From Rhabditoides inermis (taxonomy: Eukaryota > Nematoda > Chromadorea > Rhabditida > Rhabditidae), in assembly GCA_963966185.1 (NCBI GenBank), contig CAWZYM010000229.1:493001-557000 (forward strand): a stretch of 64,000 bases of DNA, written 5' to 3'. A program made the position numbers and the translations under genes. This document shows positions 9,005 through 20,780 of the stretch, in pieces. Under the pieces are notes generated by a model. The model saw only the letters and a program-made list of their open reading frames with translations. It did not search any database and was not told the DNA's origin. Positions within the stretch are counted from its first letter, which is position 1; each line of letters begins with the position of its first letter.

Positions 9005-10614
9005 TTGCTATTGCAATGTCTGCTCGTCTGGATTTGATTTTTATGGATAGGACTTCGGCGACAAATCAAGCTGACATCGGCAGTTTTCAATTCGTTCATG
9101 TATTGTGGAGGCATGGGGCTAGAAACCCAGGCGGAATCTCCCTTAGCGAAGAGAAGAATCAACTAACAAGGCGAGATGGTAGCCGGCAGTTAATCGACTG
9201 AGATTGGATTCAGGGAGGGAGCGCGGCAGCAATACGATCTGGGCCAGTGGCTGAGATGAAGATACGACGGGTTCCTAGACAAACAGTATAAGCCGCATGA
9301 AGCGAGTACGAGTTATTTGACAAACAGTTATCATTTCCATGTCAGATCTACGTGCGCAGTTCGGACTTTGATCGCACTTTGATGTCAGCAGAGTGGAATA
9401 TGGCTGGATTGTATCCTGTCAATGACTCGGTCATAGAAGACCTTCCATGGCAGGCCATTCCAGTACACACAATCGAAAGAGAACACGACGCGGTAGTTCA
9501 AGTTCAAGCTACCGTCCAAGTGTTGTTATAATGTTGGTTGAGGTGATAATGAATAATGAGGGCACGCCATGCCCAGCTATTGCCGAATACGGGGACACAC
9601 TATCTTCCACGAGTGAATATGCACACCTCGTGGAAGAGTGTGAGGTAGCTGATGAAAGACCCATACTTGAATTCTCATACATTTGCAGAACCTTCTTGGG
9701 GTTCCGCTTCACAATCCGAAACTTCTCGAATTCTTTTCGACTTTACAACCAATTGTCGAGCCGTATCTACTAAGCGAATCGGTAAAAACAAACATGTGTT
9801 TTCAGAAAATGTTTTTTTCAAAGAACATTGGCACGACACCGTCTTGGATGAGTGAAAACAACATGAACAAGTACCGATTGTTGATCTCGGAGTATATGGG
9901 AATGGTCTTCTACACTCCTTTGATGAAACGACTTCGCGGTGGTAATTCAAATAATTCAATTCAATGAATTCAATGAACAGATGGAACAATTGTAGGGCCG
10001 ATAACATATGATATTCTCAATAGATTCCAGCAATTAAACACCAGCCAGGAAAATCGCTTGAAATTCTACGCATATTCTGGGGTATGCTTCAAGTTTCTGA
10101 TGAAAATCTCACAACAAATGTTCAGCACGACTTCTCTATTCTGTCTTTACTTTCTACATTCTCTATAGTTTTTCCTCAACTCCCCGAGCCGTCTTCGGTT
10201 GTTCTGTTGGAAATGCATGCACGTAATGGAACTCGGGAGATTGAGGTGACAATCGAAGTTGATGTAGTTATTTATATAATCATAATAGTTTCAGCTGTTC
10301 TACAAGCCTTGTGCGGGTTGTGAGGTTGATCGGATGGCATTTCCCAATTGTCCGTATCCGTGTTCACTAGATGATCTACTGGCGTCTGTAAAGCAGTACA
10401 TACCAAATGATTGGAACGAAGAATGCCACATCGCCGACCTAAAGCCAAAGAGTAATCTTTTAATATGTACCAACCCGACTTTCATTGAGGTTCTATTCTC
10501 TCATGGATTCTCTTCGGAGTCTCTGCTATTTGTACAATAGCACTCTTCCTGAAATGTATCCGAATGAAGAAGAAAGAGACGACTTCACTGCTCGCTGGTG
10601 CTCTGTTCGTATAG
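9005..10614 (+). pseudogene. Histidine acid phosphatase (copy 3, damaged)
   Basis: Homologue of copy 2 on the opposite strand, with the same exon layout: exon 2 is 88 bases in both. Seen in order: FVHVLWRHGARNP, GARQQYDLGQWLR, VRSSDFDRTLMSAEWNMAG, LPWQAIPVHT, a PCPAIAEYGD exon, KRLRGG, FYAYSG, then an HD exon (HDFSILSLLSTF), CPYPCSLDD and NDW..EC, and a final exon (10490-10614, after a 38-base intron) with a transmembrane helix and Lys-rich tail. Damage: an in-frame TGA at 9257-9259 within LR*RYDGF, and a signal-peptide-like start (MLLLQCLLVW) out of frame with the RHG exon. The first two introns begin with GC (GCGAGA at 9171, GCGAGT at 9302). Probably a recent pseudogene; a sequencing error at the stop cannot be excluded. 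Confidence 0.85.
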
Positions 10615-10765
10615 ACATGATAAATAAATAGTTTAAATAAATAAATAGTTTATTACCGTGTTGAGTACTTAACATGTGCATCATAGGAAACATAACAGTG
10701 CTTACGGTAGGATAGTAAAATAGGAAAAAGAAGAAGAAACATTCAAAGAGTAGACAATAAGCAAA
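10615..10765 (-). other. 3' untranslated end of the non-LTR retrotransposon
   Basis: After the ORF2 stop (10766-10768) the minus strand runs through a short 3' UTR to GGTAATAAAC followed by a tail of TTTA-type units (about 10621-10655). The related fragment near 63.6 kb also ends GGTAATAAA plus a TTA-type simple repeat, so the family uses a microsatellite tail. The exact host junction lies between the HAP stop codon at 10614 and about 10655. Confidence 0.6.
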
Positions 10766-13319
10766 CTACAAATGTCGAATTTTAGACATGGGATGCAAAT
10801 GGGGATTGTCTACTAAGTGGGATTTCACGTTACTGGTTTTCGCAGATTCAACAATATCAGATGGAAGTGAGTTCCAAACTCCATAAACTCTCTGAAAGAA
10901 CGCGCTGCTCCGCAAAAACGAGTCATATGATGGCAAAAGGCGATATTTGTGAGATGTGCGCGACCGAGTTGGGACTAATGTAAAAAGACCAGAATAATTA
11001 AGAGAGGTGGTTTTAGTAATAACCTTGTGAATGTACACTACGTCACTTATAAAGCGGCGTTGTTCAAGAGTTTGAAGGCCAAGAAGCTGGAGGCGTTGGG
11101 GATAGGTGAGCGAGAACAAGCCAGCGCGACGACATATTCGGCGCGTATAGTATCGCTGCACTGACTCGATCAAATTCACTGATCCCACATCCTGAGGGTT
11201 CCACAATTCAGTACAATACTCTAGCTTGCAGCGGAAATACGTTGTATAAGCGGTGACAAGAACCTTCAAGTCTCTTGTACGATACACTCTCAAAAAATCA
11301 TTTATGGCATTTAGGGTGCCTTTAACAATGTTTGCAAAATGGTCTTCAAAAATCAAGGACCCACACATAGTCACACCAAGGTCCCTTACAGAGTTAGCAG
11401 GTGCGAGCGTAGTGCCATGTGCTGTATACTCATGTTTGGGATTTCGGCGGCCTATGTGCAGTATCTGCGTTTTCTCAGTGGAGATCTGCAGACCCCATTC
11501 TAAAGCCCACTTTGCGACAGCGTCGATTGCTTTTTGAAACATAATTTTAGCCAAATTATCACTCGGATCAAAAGCGAAGTATATTTTCAAATCGTCTGCG
11601 TATAGAGCACACTCGACATAATCAGGCAGGCTATCAACAATATTATTGATAAAGATATTGAAGAGTATGGGTCCAAGACACGACCCCTGCGGCACACCAC
11701 AGTTGACGAGTCGAGGAGACGAGAGCTCATCTCCAACCATAACTTGTTGGCAACGGTCAGAAAGGAAGGCTCGAATCCACCCGAGAACGTTTCCACGAAT
11801 TCCCAGCGAATGCAACTTTTTGAATAGTAGTTTATGATTGATTGTGTCGAAAGCTTTTTTAAAGTCGAAATAAATACAATCAATAACAAGGCCGTTGGAA
11901 ATATGTTTCAGCCAGTGACTATAACATTCAATAAGCTGTGCGTTGGTAGACCTATTCTTACGAAAACCAAACTGTCTAGAAGAAATCAAGCTATTGGACT
12001 CGAGAAAAGCAGTCAGTTGCCTGACTATAATTCGCTCTAATAATTTCGCTACACTACTAGTTAGGCTAATGGGACGATAGTTGGCTGGATTCTCACGAGA
12101 ACCCTTTTTATACAGCGGTTTTATATAAGCGACTTTTCAAATATTGGGGATAGCGCACACTGATAAAGACATAGAAAAAAGAATCGAAAGCGGGAGACTT
12201 ATTGTATCAACTGTATTTTTCAAAAACGTGTGAGTGATTCCATCGGGACTGGTATTGATTTTTGAATCCAATTGTTGTATAGTCTTGTGAACAAGTGCAT
12301 AAGAAACGTCAATCATGGTGAGTTGATTAGAGAGAGAGGGGAGGGCAGAGCCGGTCGGAGCAACACTCCCACCAGAGAATATCGAGTCGAAGTATTTCCC
12401 GAACACCTCCGCCTTTTCCCTCGAATCATGGACCAACTCACCATTGTGTGACAGCGAGCTGATACCATCAGCAGGAAACATCTTTTTTCTAACATCCTTG
12501 TATAATGCGCGTTTATTGTTACCGTTGATAAGTTTCGCTTCGCGCTTACATTGCCAAGAGAAAATAGCGTTTCGCAGTTTACGCTGCGCCTTATCAGCAG
12601 TCTTCGATTCTGGAATAAGTATAGAGTAGCGTAATGCACGGCGTTTCAATTTAGAAATATAGAGAGGAATACTGACAGCTTTAGTATGTTTCATAAGGGG
12701 AATATACTCGGTAATGAGGTGTTGCATTCGCTGGACAAACACGGAAGTTGCCTCTTCAATATTTAAACCAATAAAAACACGTGTCCAATCAGTACATGCT
12801 ATAGCCGCGTTGATCTCACCCCACTTAGCCCTCCCATATGCGCGTCGAAGCGGCTCTCTCGCCGCGGCCCCCGCACCGAGTCGCAACCGAAACTCGACAG
12901 GGAGGTGATCACATAAAGAGAAACGCCCCAATACACGCGCATGTTGAAAGAGACAAGGGGAGTCAGTCAATACAATGTCAAGAGTATGCGCCTTTTGCCC
13001 TGCTCGTCTCACCATCGTCGCCTGGCGAACCATTTGAGTGAGTGAGTGGAGAGAGGCAAAAGTGACTAGGGACCTATCAAAAGCATCGGCTGCCTGGAAC
13101 GAATCCCAGTCAGCCGACGGTGCATTCAAATCGCCTTGTATAATGTGCATGTGAGAATCGGAAGAAATCAGCTGTTCTAGATGGCGGAATAGTTTACGAC
13201 CAGCGCATTTTTTATCGGTAGAGTAACCGGGAGTGCGATAAATAGTGATCACACGTAATGGCTTAGAAAGAGGGAATGTTTCAGTCGGCAAGATATCAAG
13301 GCACAAAAGTTCGCAGAGA
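10766..13319 (-). pseudogene. Non-LTR retrotransposon ORF2, 3' portion (endonuclease C-terminal part and reverse transcriptase)
   Basis: Continuation of the ORF2 at 41972-42327 after removal of the Helitron insertion. Seen: the C-terminal half of an APE-type endonuclease (RVITIYRTPGYS, IIQGDLNAPSADWDSF, LDIVLTDSP, CDHLPVEF), then reverse transcriptase blocks (NYRPISLTSSVAKLLERII, FDFKKAFDTINH, GVPQGSCLGPILFN, YADDLKIYF) and a C-terminal WNSLPSDIV region. One in-frame TGA (12137-12139) replaces an expected Trp in IPN(I)*KVAYIKPLYKKG; otherwise the frame is open. EN, RT and no RNase H suggest a CR1/jockey-like clade; the clade is not certain. Product: the polymerase that nicks and primes target DNA. 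Confidence 0.85.
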
Positions 13320-13329
13320 CTAGCGCTCC

Positions 13330-13347
13330 GGCGCGCTGTCGCGCGCC
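13330..13347 (-). terminator. Helitron E3 3' hairpin
   Basis: Stem GGCGCGC/GCGCGCC with a 4-base loop, 6 bases upstream of the terminal CTAG (13320-13323) on the minus strand. In Helitrons such a hairpin signals the end of rolling-circle transfer. Confidence 0.85.
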
Positions 13348-13635
13348 TCCGCATTAGGTATACAAAAATAGAAAAATAGAAGAATAGTTCGTCTTGCACG
13401 TTTGATAGTTGATTGCTCTCTAATGACTCTTGCGAAGATACATACACGCAAGGGTTGTAGTTGAAGTGTTGAAGTTCTATGTATTTTGTATATGTAGCTT
13501 ATTTTTGTCTTTTCTAACTATCTCTCCTACTTCTTTTTCACTTATTTTATGTTTCACAGATGTACACCGCCCCATCTCTTTCTCCTCTACACTGTTCTGT
13601 CTACTTTCCATCCTATCTCCCTCCTCCTCCCCCCG

Positions 13636-13639
<4 letters not shown>

Positions 13640-13696
<57 letters not shown>

Positions 13697-13805
13697 TCGA
13701 CACAGTTCTACTCTCCCCTATCTCTCCTCTCTCTCTCTCTCTCTCTCTTCTCCCTCTTCCACTGTCTCGCTATCTCTTTCTCTCTTTCTCTTTCTCTCTC
13801 AGTAT
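13640..13805. repeat. CT microsatellite tract in E3
   Basis: Long runs of CT with interruptions. The Ser/Leu-rich frames here are translations of the repeat, not genes. Confidence 0.9.
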
Positions 13806-14379
13806 TATATTCTCTAGAAACAGTATTATATTCTCTATTGTCTACTGTCAACTTTCTAGAGACAATACTAATACTATGCTCTTGTTTGTCTACTGATTCT
13901 CTTTCTTCTACTGTGACAACAACTTTCTAGAGACATCACTATGTTTTCTTCTGTCTACTTTCACCTCTCGTTACCTCTTCTACTCTCACTCTCACATCTG
14001 CAGTAATCACTATTACTGCGACTTTCGAGAGACAGTTATGTCTACTCTCCCTTCTCTCTCCTCTTTTCTCTCTCCTATTCTCTCTCTCCTATTCTCTCTC
14101 TTGTATGCTCTGCAGTAGTCACTGCGACTTTCGAGATACAGTTGTGTAAAAACTGACCGCCTGTGCTTGCCAAATGACATGTAAGGTGAACTCGATTCTC
14201 ACCTCACCTCACTTCCACTCGACACTGTACTACATCGAAAAGCGGAATAACAGGCTGAATATGTACAAAAGTACAAGTAATAAACTCAAAACTTAGTTTC
14301 AACTGAAAAAAGAAGCAGTACATAGTTCTATATTACGTCTACAATGAACGGCGCGCTATCGCGCGTCTCCGCACTAGGC

Positions 14380-15479
14380 ATACAAGATACAAGAATAGAC
14401 AAAATAGACAAAATAGTTGCTTTTTGCGTAGAAACATGTATCTCTTTCAAGTTCTGTCTGATTAAACTATCTCTCTCCTACTTTTTTCTTCTGTTTTCTT
14501 TATCATTTTCTCTATTTTCAACTCATTACTTCCTCTTCCTCCATCTCTCTCCCCTTTTTTTTCTCTCTCTCTCTCCCCTCCTTCCTCTTTCTACCTCCGT
14601 CTCTCTCTTCCCACTTTCTTTTAACTCTCTCTCGTCTATTCTCACGTCTCCGCAGCGGTTACAACAACATTCTAGAGAAATTACTCTTGTACCTTCTATC
14701 TACTCTTCTACTCTGTCTGCAGTAGTCACTGCGACTTTCGAGAGACAGTTATGTCTTCTCTCCTTCCTCTCTCCTACCTTCTCTCTCTCCCCCATCTCTT
14801 TCTTTTGTCTAGTCTCACGTCTCCGCATCGGTTACAACAACATTCTAGAGAAATTACTCTTGTACCTTCTATCTACTCTTCTACTCTGTCTGCAGTAGTC
14901 ACTGCGACTTTCGAGAGACAGTTATGTCTTCTCTCCTTCCTCTCTCCTACCTTCTCTCTCTCCCCCATCTCTTTCTTTTGTCTAGTCTCACGTCTCCGCA
15001 TCGGTGACAACAACATTCTAGAGAAATTACTCTTGTACCTTCTATCTACTCTTCTACTCTGTCTGCAGTAGTCACTGCGACTTTCGAGAGACAGTTATGT
15101 CTTCTCTCCTTCCTCTCTCCTACCTTCTCTCTCCCCCATCTCTTTCTTTTGTCTAGTCTCACGTCTCCGCATCGGTTACAACAACATTCTAGAGAAATTA
15201 CTCTTGTACCTTCTATCTACTCTTCTACTCTGTCTGCAGTAGTCACTGCGACTTTCGAGAGACAGTTATGTCTTCTCTCCTTCCTCTCTCCTACCTTCTC
15301 TCTCTCCCCCATCTCTTTCTTTTGTCTAGTCTCACGTCTCCGCATCGGTGACAACAATTTTCTAGAGACAGTACTATGGCACCTTCTATCTACTCTTCTA
15401 CTCTCACGTCTGCAGCAGTCACTGCGACTTTCGAGAGACAGTTATGCCTATTCTCCCTCCTTTCTCCTCGTCCTTTCTA

Positions 15480-15526
<47 letters not shown>

Positions 15527-16925
15527 GTCTTTCTCTTGTCGATTCTCACGTCTCCGCGTCGGTGACAACAATTTTCTAGAGACAGTACTATGGCACCTTC
15601 TATCTACGCTTCTACTCTCACGACTGCAGCAGTCACTGCGACTTTCGAGAGACAGTTATGTTAAAACAACTACTACTCTACTACTACTACTCTCTTCTGT
15701 CTACTGTCTACTCTCCCTACTGTCTACGTTCTAAAAATATAATTCGACCGCTTGTGATTGCCAAATGACATGTAAGGTGAAATCGATTCTCACCTCACTT
15801 CCACTCGTCACTGTACTGCATCAATAAGCGGAATTTCAGGCTGAATATGTTCAAGTAATGAACTCAAACCTAATTTCAACTAACAGAAAAGAAAGCAGTC
15901 CATATTTCTATATCACGTCTACAATGACTTCGAGATGACACAGCTGAAAGAAAATAAGCCGGCTGGCGCGCCCTAACTCGTTGTGCGCATGTCTGAAGTA
16001 GCTTGATAGAGTTTGAAATTGGATTGATCTTCACAAAACATAATATATTGACTGAACTTGTTTTTGAAACACTTTCCTCGTCTTTTAGAACCTCAAACTC
16101 GTCGTTTCGTGGAAATTATACGTTGAAGCTTCAAATTTTGTCTTTTTTCAACTGAATCAATCCATTATTGTTTCATTTACAGATTTTTTCCATCGAAAAA
16201 AGACATAACTGTGTAGATATGGGTCAGTGATTGCGAATGCCGACTATTCGATATCGATCGGTTGACCTGGAGGCTGGTAGCGACCAATCCGGTGGGCGCG
16301 ACCCCAGCAAGTAACGCGCGCTCAGAAAATGTCTAATACTGTATGAAGACAAAGTCCGATCGATCTGAAACTTTGACAGAAGGGCGTTTTTGCCCATATG
16401 CCCATAAAAGCTTAAGTTTACAAATTGGACCCTCTATCTCGTCTGTACGAAAAGTCGATCATATTTGCCTTATTTGGTGACTTTTCAAAAAAAGAAACCA
16501 GTTTCTATAATCTCTCGCACGTAATCTTTCTTCTATTCAAGTTTTATAGAAATCGAAGATCATGCATTTTGGGTGCATTTTGGGTACATTCGTCTATTTG
16601 GGCATGAAGATGAGGTCACAGGCAGCTGGTATCGCGGCTATCGACTTTTTCTAGGTCGATTCACCTACTCTCCAAATTTGGTTCTAATTGAAGTATTTTG
16701 AAATTTTTCTCCATAGTTAAGAGATTAGGTGATAACTATGATTAGGAGATCGCTATTGACGAGATTTTTGGAATTTTGCGTTCTCGGGTGTTGAAGAGAC
16801 TTTCTAGAAAAAATGAGTTGTTAGAGTAGACTTTAGAAGAAATTAGCAAATAGGGTATACTTTGAAAAGAGATATCTCTCCGGAAGGACAGACAGACAGA
16901 CAGACAGACACCATAGTAAATATTA
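14380..16925 (-). repeat. Direct repeat R1 inside E3
   Basis: About 2.5 kb, matching R2 (16926-18895). Shared landmarks: AAATAGTTG near the left edge, GTGACAACAA units, ATTGCCAAATGACATGTAAGG, TATTCGATATCGATCGGTTG, and at the right edge a run of GACA units followed by CACCATAGTAAATATTAGTATG, which is the E3 5'-end sequence. R1 and R2 therefore look like two Helitron units in tandem, the inner one having lost its termini. A partial third unit occupies about 13.9-14.34 kb. Confidence 0.8.
14637..15660. repeat. 173-base tandem repeat array
   Basis: About six units with the landmark CTCACGTCTCCGCATCGGT at about 14639, 14813, 14986, 15157, 15331 and 15544. Spacing is 171-174 bases, the last unit lengthened by a CT expansion. 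Each unit carries TTCTAGAGA, CTGCAGTAGTCACTGCGACTT and a CT-rich stretch. No coding capacity. Confidence 0.9.
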
Positions 16926-17110
16926 GTATGACAAAATAGAAAAATAGTTGTTTTTTGCGTAGAAACATGTAGCTCTTTCAAGTTCTGTCTGTTTTAACTA
17001 TATCTCTCCTATTTTTTCTTCTGTTTTCTTTCTCATTTTCTCTGTTTTCAACTCATTAATTCCTCATCCCCCATCTCTCTCCCCTACCTTTTCTCTCCTC
17101 TCTCTTTCTT

Positions 17111-17152
<42 letters not shown>

Positions 17153-17476
17153 CCTTTCTCTCTCTACCTCCGTCTCTCTCTTTCTCACTTTCTTTTATTT
17201 CTCTCTCGTCTATTTTCACGTCTCCGCAGCGGTGACAACAACATTCTAGAAAAATTACTATGGTATCTTCTGTCTACCCTTCTACTCTCACTTCTCCGTC
17301 TCTCTCTTTCTCACTTTCTTTTCTCTCTCTCGTCTATTCTCACGTCTCCGCAGCGGTGACAACAACATTCTAGAGAAATTACTATGGTATTTTCTATCTA
17401 CTCTTCTACTCTGTCTGCAGTAGTCACTGCGACTTTCAAGAGACAGTTATGCCTACTCTCTCTCCTCCCTCCTCCT

Positions 17477-17523
<47 letters not shown>

Positions 17524-18895
17524 ATCTCTATCTCTCTCTCTCTGTCTTTCTCTTGTCTATTCTCACGTCTCCGCATCGGTGACAACAATTTTCTAGAGAC
17601 AGTACTATGGCACCTTCTATCTACTCTTCTATTCTCACATCTGCAGTAGTCACTGCGACTTGTTATATGAAAACATTTTTAAACAGAAAGTACCACTCTC
17701 TTCTCTACTGTCTTCTCTCCCTACTGTCTACTCTCTCACGTTCTAAAAATATAATTTGACCGCCTGTGCTTGCCAAATGACATGTAAGGTGAACTCGATT
17801 CTCACCTCACCTCACTTCCACTCGACACTGTACTGCATCGAAAAACGGAAATTCAGGCTGAATATGTACAAGAGTACAAGTAATAAACTCAAAACTAAGT
17901 TTCAACTAAAAAAAAGAAGCAGTACATAGTTCTATATTACGTCTACAATGACTTCGAGAAAAAAACCCGGCTGGCGCGCCCTAACACGTTGTGCGCACGT
18001 GTGAAGGAGCTTGAAATAGTTTGAGGTTGATTTGATCGTTAGAAAGCACTATCTATTGACGTCTCGAAACATTTTACTTAACTTTCAACCTTCAACTTTT
18101 CGTTTTGTCAAAGTTATTCGTTGAAGATAGAAATTTTGTCTTTTTTCCACTGACTCAATCCATTATTGTTATATTTAGACATATTCCTATCAAAAAAGAC
18201 ACAACTGTGTGGATAAGGGTCAGTGATTGCGAATGCCAACTATTCGATATCGATCGGTTGACCTGGCAGCTGGTAGCGAGCAATCCGGTGGGCGCGACCC
18301 CAGCAAGTAACGCGCGCTCAGAAAATGTCTAATACTGTATGAAGACAAAGTCCGATCGATCTGAAACTTTGACAGAAGGGCTTTTTTGCCCATAAAAGCT
18401 TCAGTTTACAAATTGGACCCTCTATCTCGTCTGTACGAAAAGTCGATCATATTCGCCATATTTGGTGACTTTTCAAAAAAGGAAACAAGTTTCTATAATC
18501 TATTATACGTAATCTTTCTTCTATTCAATTTTTATAGAAATCGAAGATCATGAATTTTGGGTGCATTTTGGGTACATTCGCCTATTTGGGCATGAAGATG
18601 AGGTCACAGTCGGCTGGTATCGCGGCTATCGACTTTTTCTAGGTCGATTTACCTACTCTCCAAGTTTGGTTCTCATTGAAGTATTTTGAAATTTTTCTCC
18701 ATAGTTAAGAGATTAGGTGATAACTATGATTAGGAGATCGCTATTGACGAGATATTTGGAATTTTGCGTTCTCAGGTATTGAAGAAACTTTCTAGAAAAA
18801 ATGAGTAGTTAGAGTAGACTTTGAAAAGAGATATCTCTCCGGAAGGACAGACAGACAGACAGACAGACAGACACCATAGTAAATATTAGTATGAA
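16926..18895 (-). repeat. Direct repeat R2 inside E3
   Basis: Second copy of the E3 unit, lacking most of the 173-base array. It ends at the true 5' terminus of E3, with GACA units and CACCATAGTAAATATTAGTATG. Confidence 0.8.
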
Positions 18896-18911
18896 AGGGG
18901 GACTAGCCCTC

Positions 18912-18929
18912 GCGGCGCTGGCGCGCCGC
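18912..18929 (-). terminator. Helitron E2 3' hairpin
   Basis: Seven-base GC stem with a 4-base loop, followed on the minus strand by CGAGGGCTAG. The CTAGCCC at the end can also pair with GGGCTAG at 18932-18938, extending the hairpin over the terminus. Confidence 0.85.
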
Positions 18930-18955
18930 TCGGGCTAGGGCCGCCTTCGGCGGCC

Positions 18956-19750
18956 TCAACTTTCAAACATCAAAACTGAAATCTCAATCACTTCTAATTT
19001 CAATTTCAATCAATTCTCACTCAATTCTAATTTCATAACTAAAATCTGTTCACAAACCTCTAGTCTAACAAGAAGTACATTACAAAACTAACTAAGAAGT
19101 ACATTACAAAACAGAACTTTAAAATTGTTTACAAAATTGTTTACTTGTTGACAAACATGTAAACAACAACATCGCTGACCAGGTCACATACCAAGTTTGG
19201 ACTCTTTGGCTTTGGCATCAAAACTGACCAAGATACAAAATTACCATATTTGGAATTATGCGAATGAGGTCAATAATCAAAACTTAAATCACCGACCCTA
19301 CAGTAGTTTTTTTGTATTCTGGTTTTACTCCATTTATTTGTATACATCTGATCAATCCGAACACGATAATAACAACATCATATAAACACCTTTATTTGTA
19401 CTCATTTTATCATGTTCATCTATATAAACAATATGTGGTTACACTAAAGTTGGAAATGTTGCCATACACCAGATAAATAGAGCTTGTAATAACGAATAAC
19501 ACAAAACAAGTTTGTCAAACCACACAAACATAAAACTAATGTGACAAAGACACATAACAAAGACATGTGACAAAGACAAGGTAGCTATTGAAATTCTAAA
19601 TAGTGCACGCAGAACGCAAAAGTACCGAAATTGAGTTCAGAGAATACGACGAAAAAAATTCTGTTTAGACGTCTGATGGTTATTTTTTTATTATGTAGTC
19701 TAATCAATTATGTTGAATAGCAAAACCAGTGTGTAGTCAGTGAGGATCTA
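18956..19750. other. Non-coding 3' region of Helitron E2
   Basis: AT-rich with no gene. It holds three TTGTTTAC/GTAAACAA motifs (about 19125-19170) and a stretch (about 19140-19275) clearly similar to the 5' subterminal region at 39.95-40.08 kb, so related subterminal sequence exists at both ends of the element. Confidence 0.7.
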
Positions 19751-20736
19751 TCAATCCGAACTCGCCTTCCTCCTCTTGGTTGGAGAAATATCGACAGTGT
19801 CGTTGTCAACTTCCCCCACCTTCATCACGTAGGTGGCGGTCATTCGAGGAGGCATGCCATCTGAAAATTTGAACAGTTCACCCACTTTCTCTTCTCTCTC
19901 TCTCTCCCTCCCCCTCCCCCTTTTCCCCTCCCCCCCTCTCTCTCTCTCTCTCTTTCTTACTCTCTCTCTCTCTCTCTTTCTTCTCTCTCTCTCTCTCTCT
20001 CCCCCTCTCTCTATCTTATCAATTTACCTTACTTAGATGAATATGTACTCACCACTTTCAGCTCTTCCGCGTACGATGACCTTATCAAACTCATTGATTT
20101 CGGGCGATTCGGTGGAGACAATGATCATATTATTCTCTAAAAGAAAAACCCAAAATTAAATATTAATTCAACACAAACCAAGATCAAAGCAGCGAGTCGC
20201 AGTACGGCTGGAAGAAGCACTGAGTGACATGCTCTGGCCTCCGATCAGAGTGATCTCTCAAAAAAGAAACTCTAGAATCATAGTCAATACTCTCTACTAC
20301 CTCCATACTGTCCCATCGAGACGTCGCCAACCGTCTCCCATCGCGGAACCGCGGGCTCCTCCTTGTCAATGTCCTAAAATGTAAAATACAAACGACTAAG
20401 AATAACCGGAAATATGTTGAGCAAGTGAATAGTCGAATAGTGTCTCAGAATTAAGAACGAAAAAACCGAATCGATTACTCTCGCCTGTAATTACACCGTG
20501 TTACACTACTACTCGGTGACTCTCGTCAACTCACTTTCACACACCCGTTAAGGTCGAAATCAGAATCGTAAAAGAATACAACAAAAATAATTGAAGTGTC
20601 TACATAGTGATACAAACCTCGATCCAAACGGCAAACGCAGATTTGTTGAACGTAGTAGTGATCAGACTGTCCCATCGACCCAATTCCATGCCAGCCAACA
20701 CATACGCCTAAATGATGCCGGTATCTCTCTCTTTTT

Positions 20737-20780
<44 letters not shown>

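Larger units (their letters stand above)
13320..18902 (-). mobile_element. Helitron E3, non-autonomous, oldest of the train
   Basis: On the minus strand it begins TCCCCCTTTCATACT at 18902 and ends GGAGCGCTAG at 13320; the next base is host T (13319). A hairpin (13330-13347, stem GGCGCGC/GCGCGCC, four-base loop) lies six bases before the CTAG, as expected of a Helitron 3' end. No protein gene is present. Inside are two direct repeats of 2.0-2.5 kb, a 173-base tandem array and long CT tracts. Its 5' region shares ACTATGGTGTCTGTCTGTC with E1 and E2 (one substitution), so it probably used the same Rep/helicase. A decayed internal 3' hairpin lies at 14350-14370. Confidence 0.85.

Noticed and set aside
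14637..15660. CRISPR-like repeat array
   Set aside because: Units are 173 bases with no short repeat/unique spacer pattern, in a eukaryotic Helitron.
13430..15734. Long Ser/Leu-rich open frames
   Set aside because: They are translations of CT microsatellites and the 173-base array in E3; frames shift freely between repeat units.
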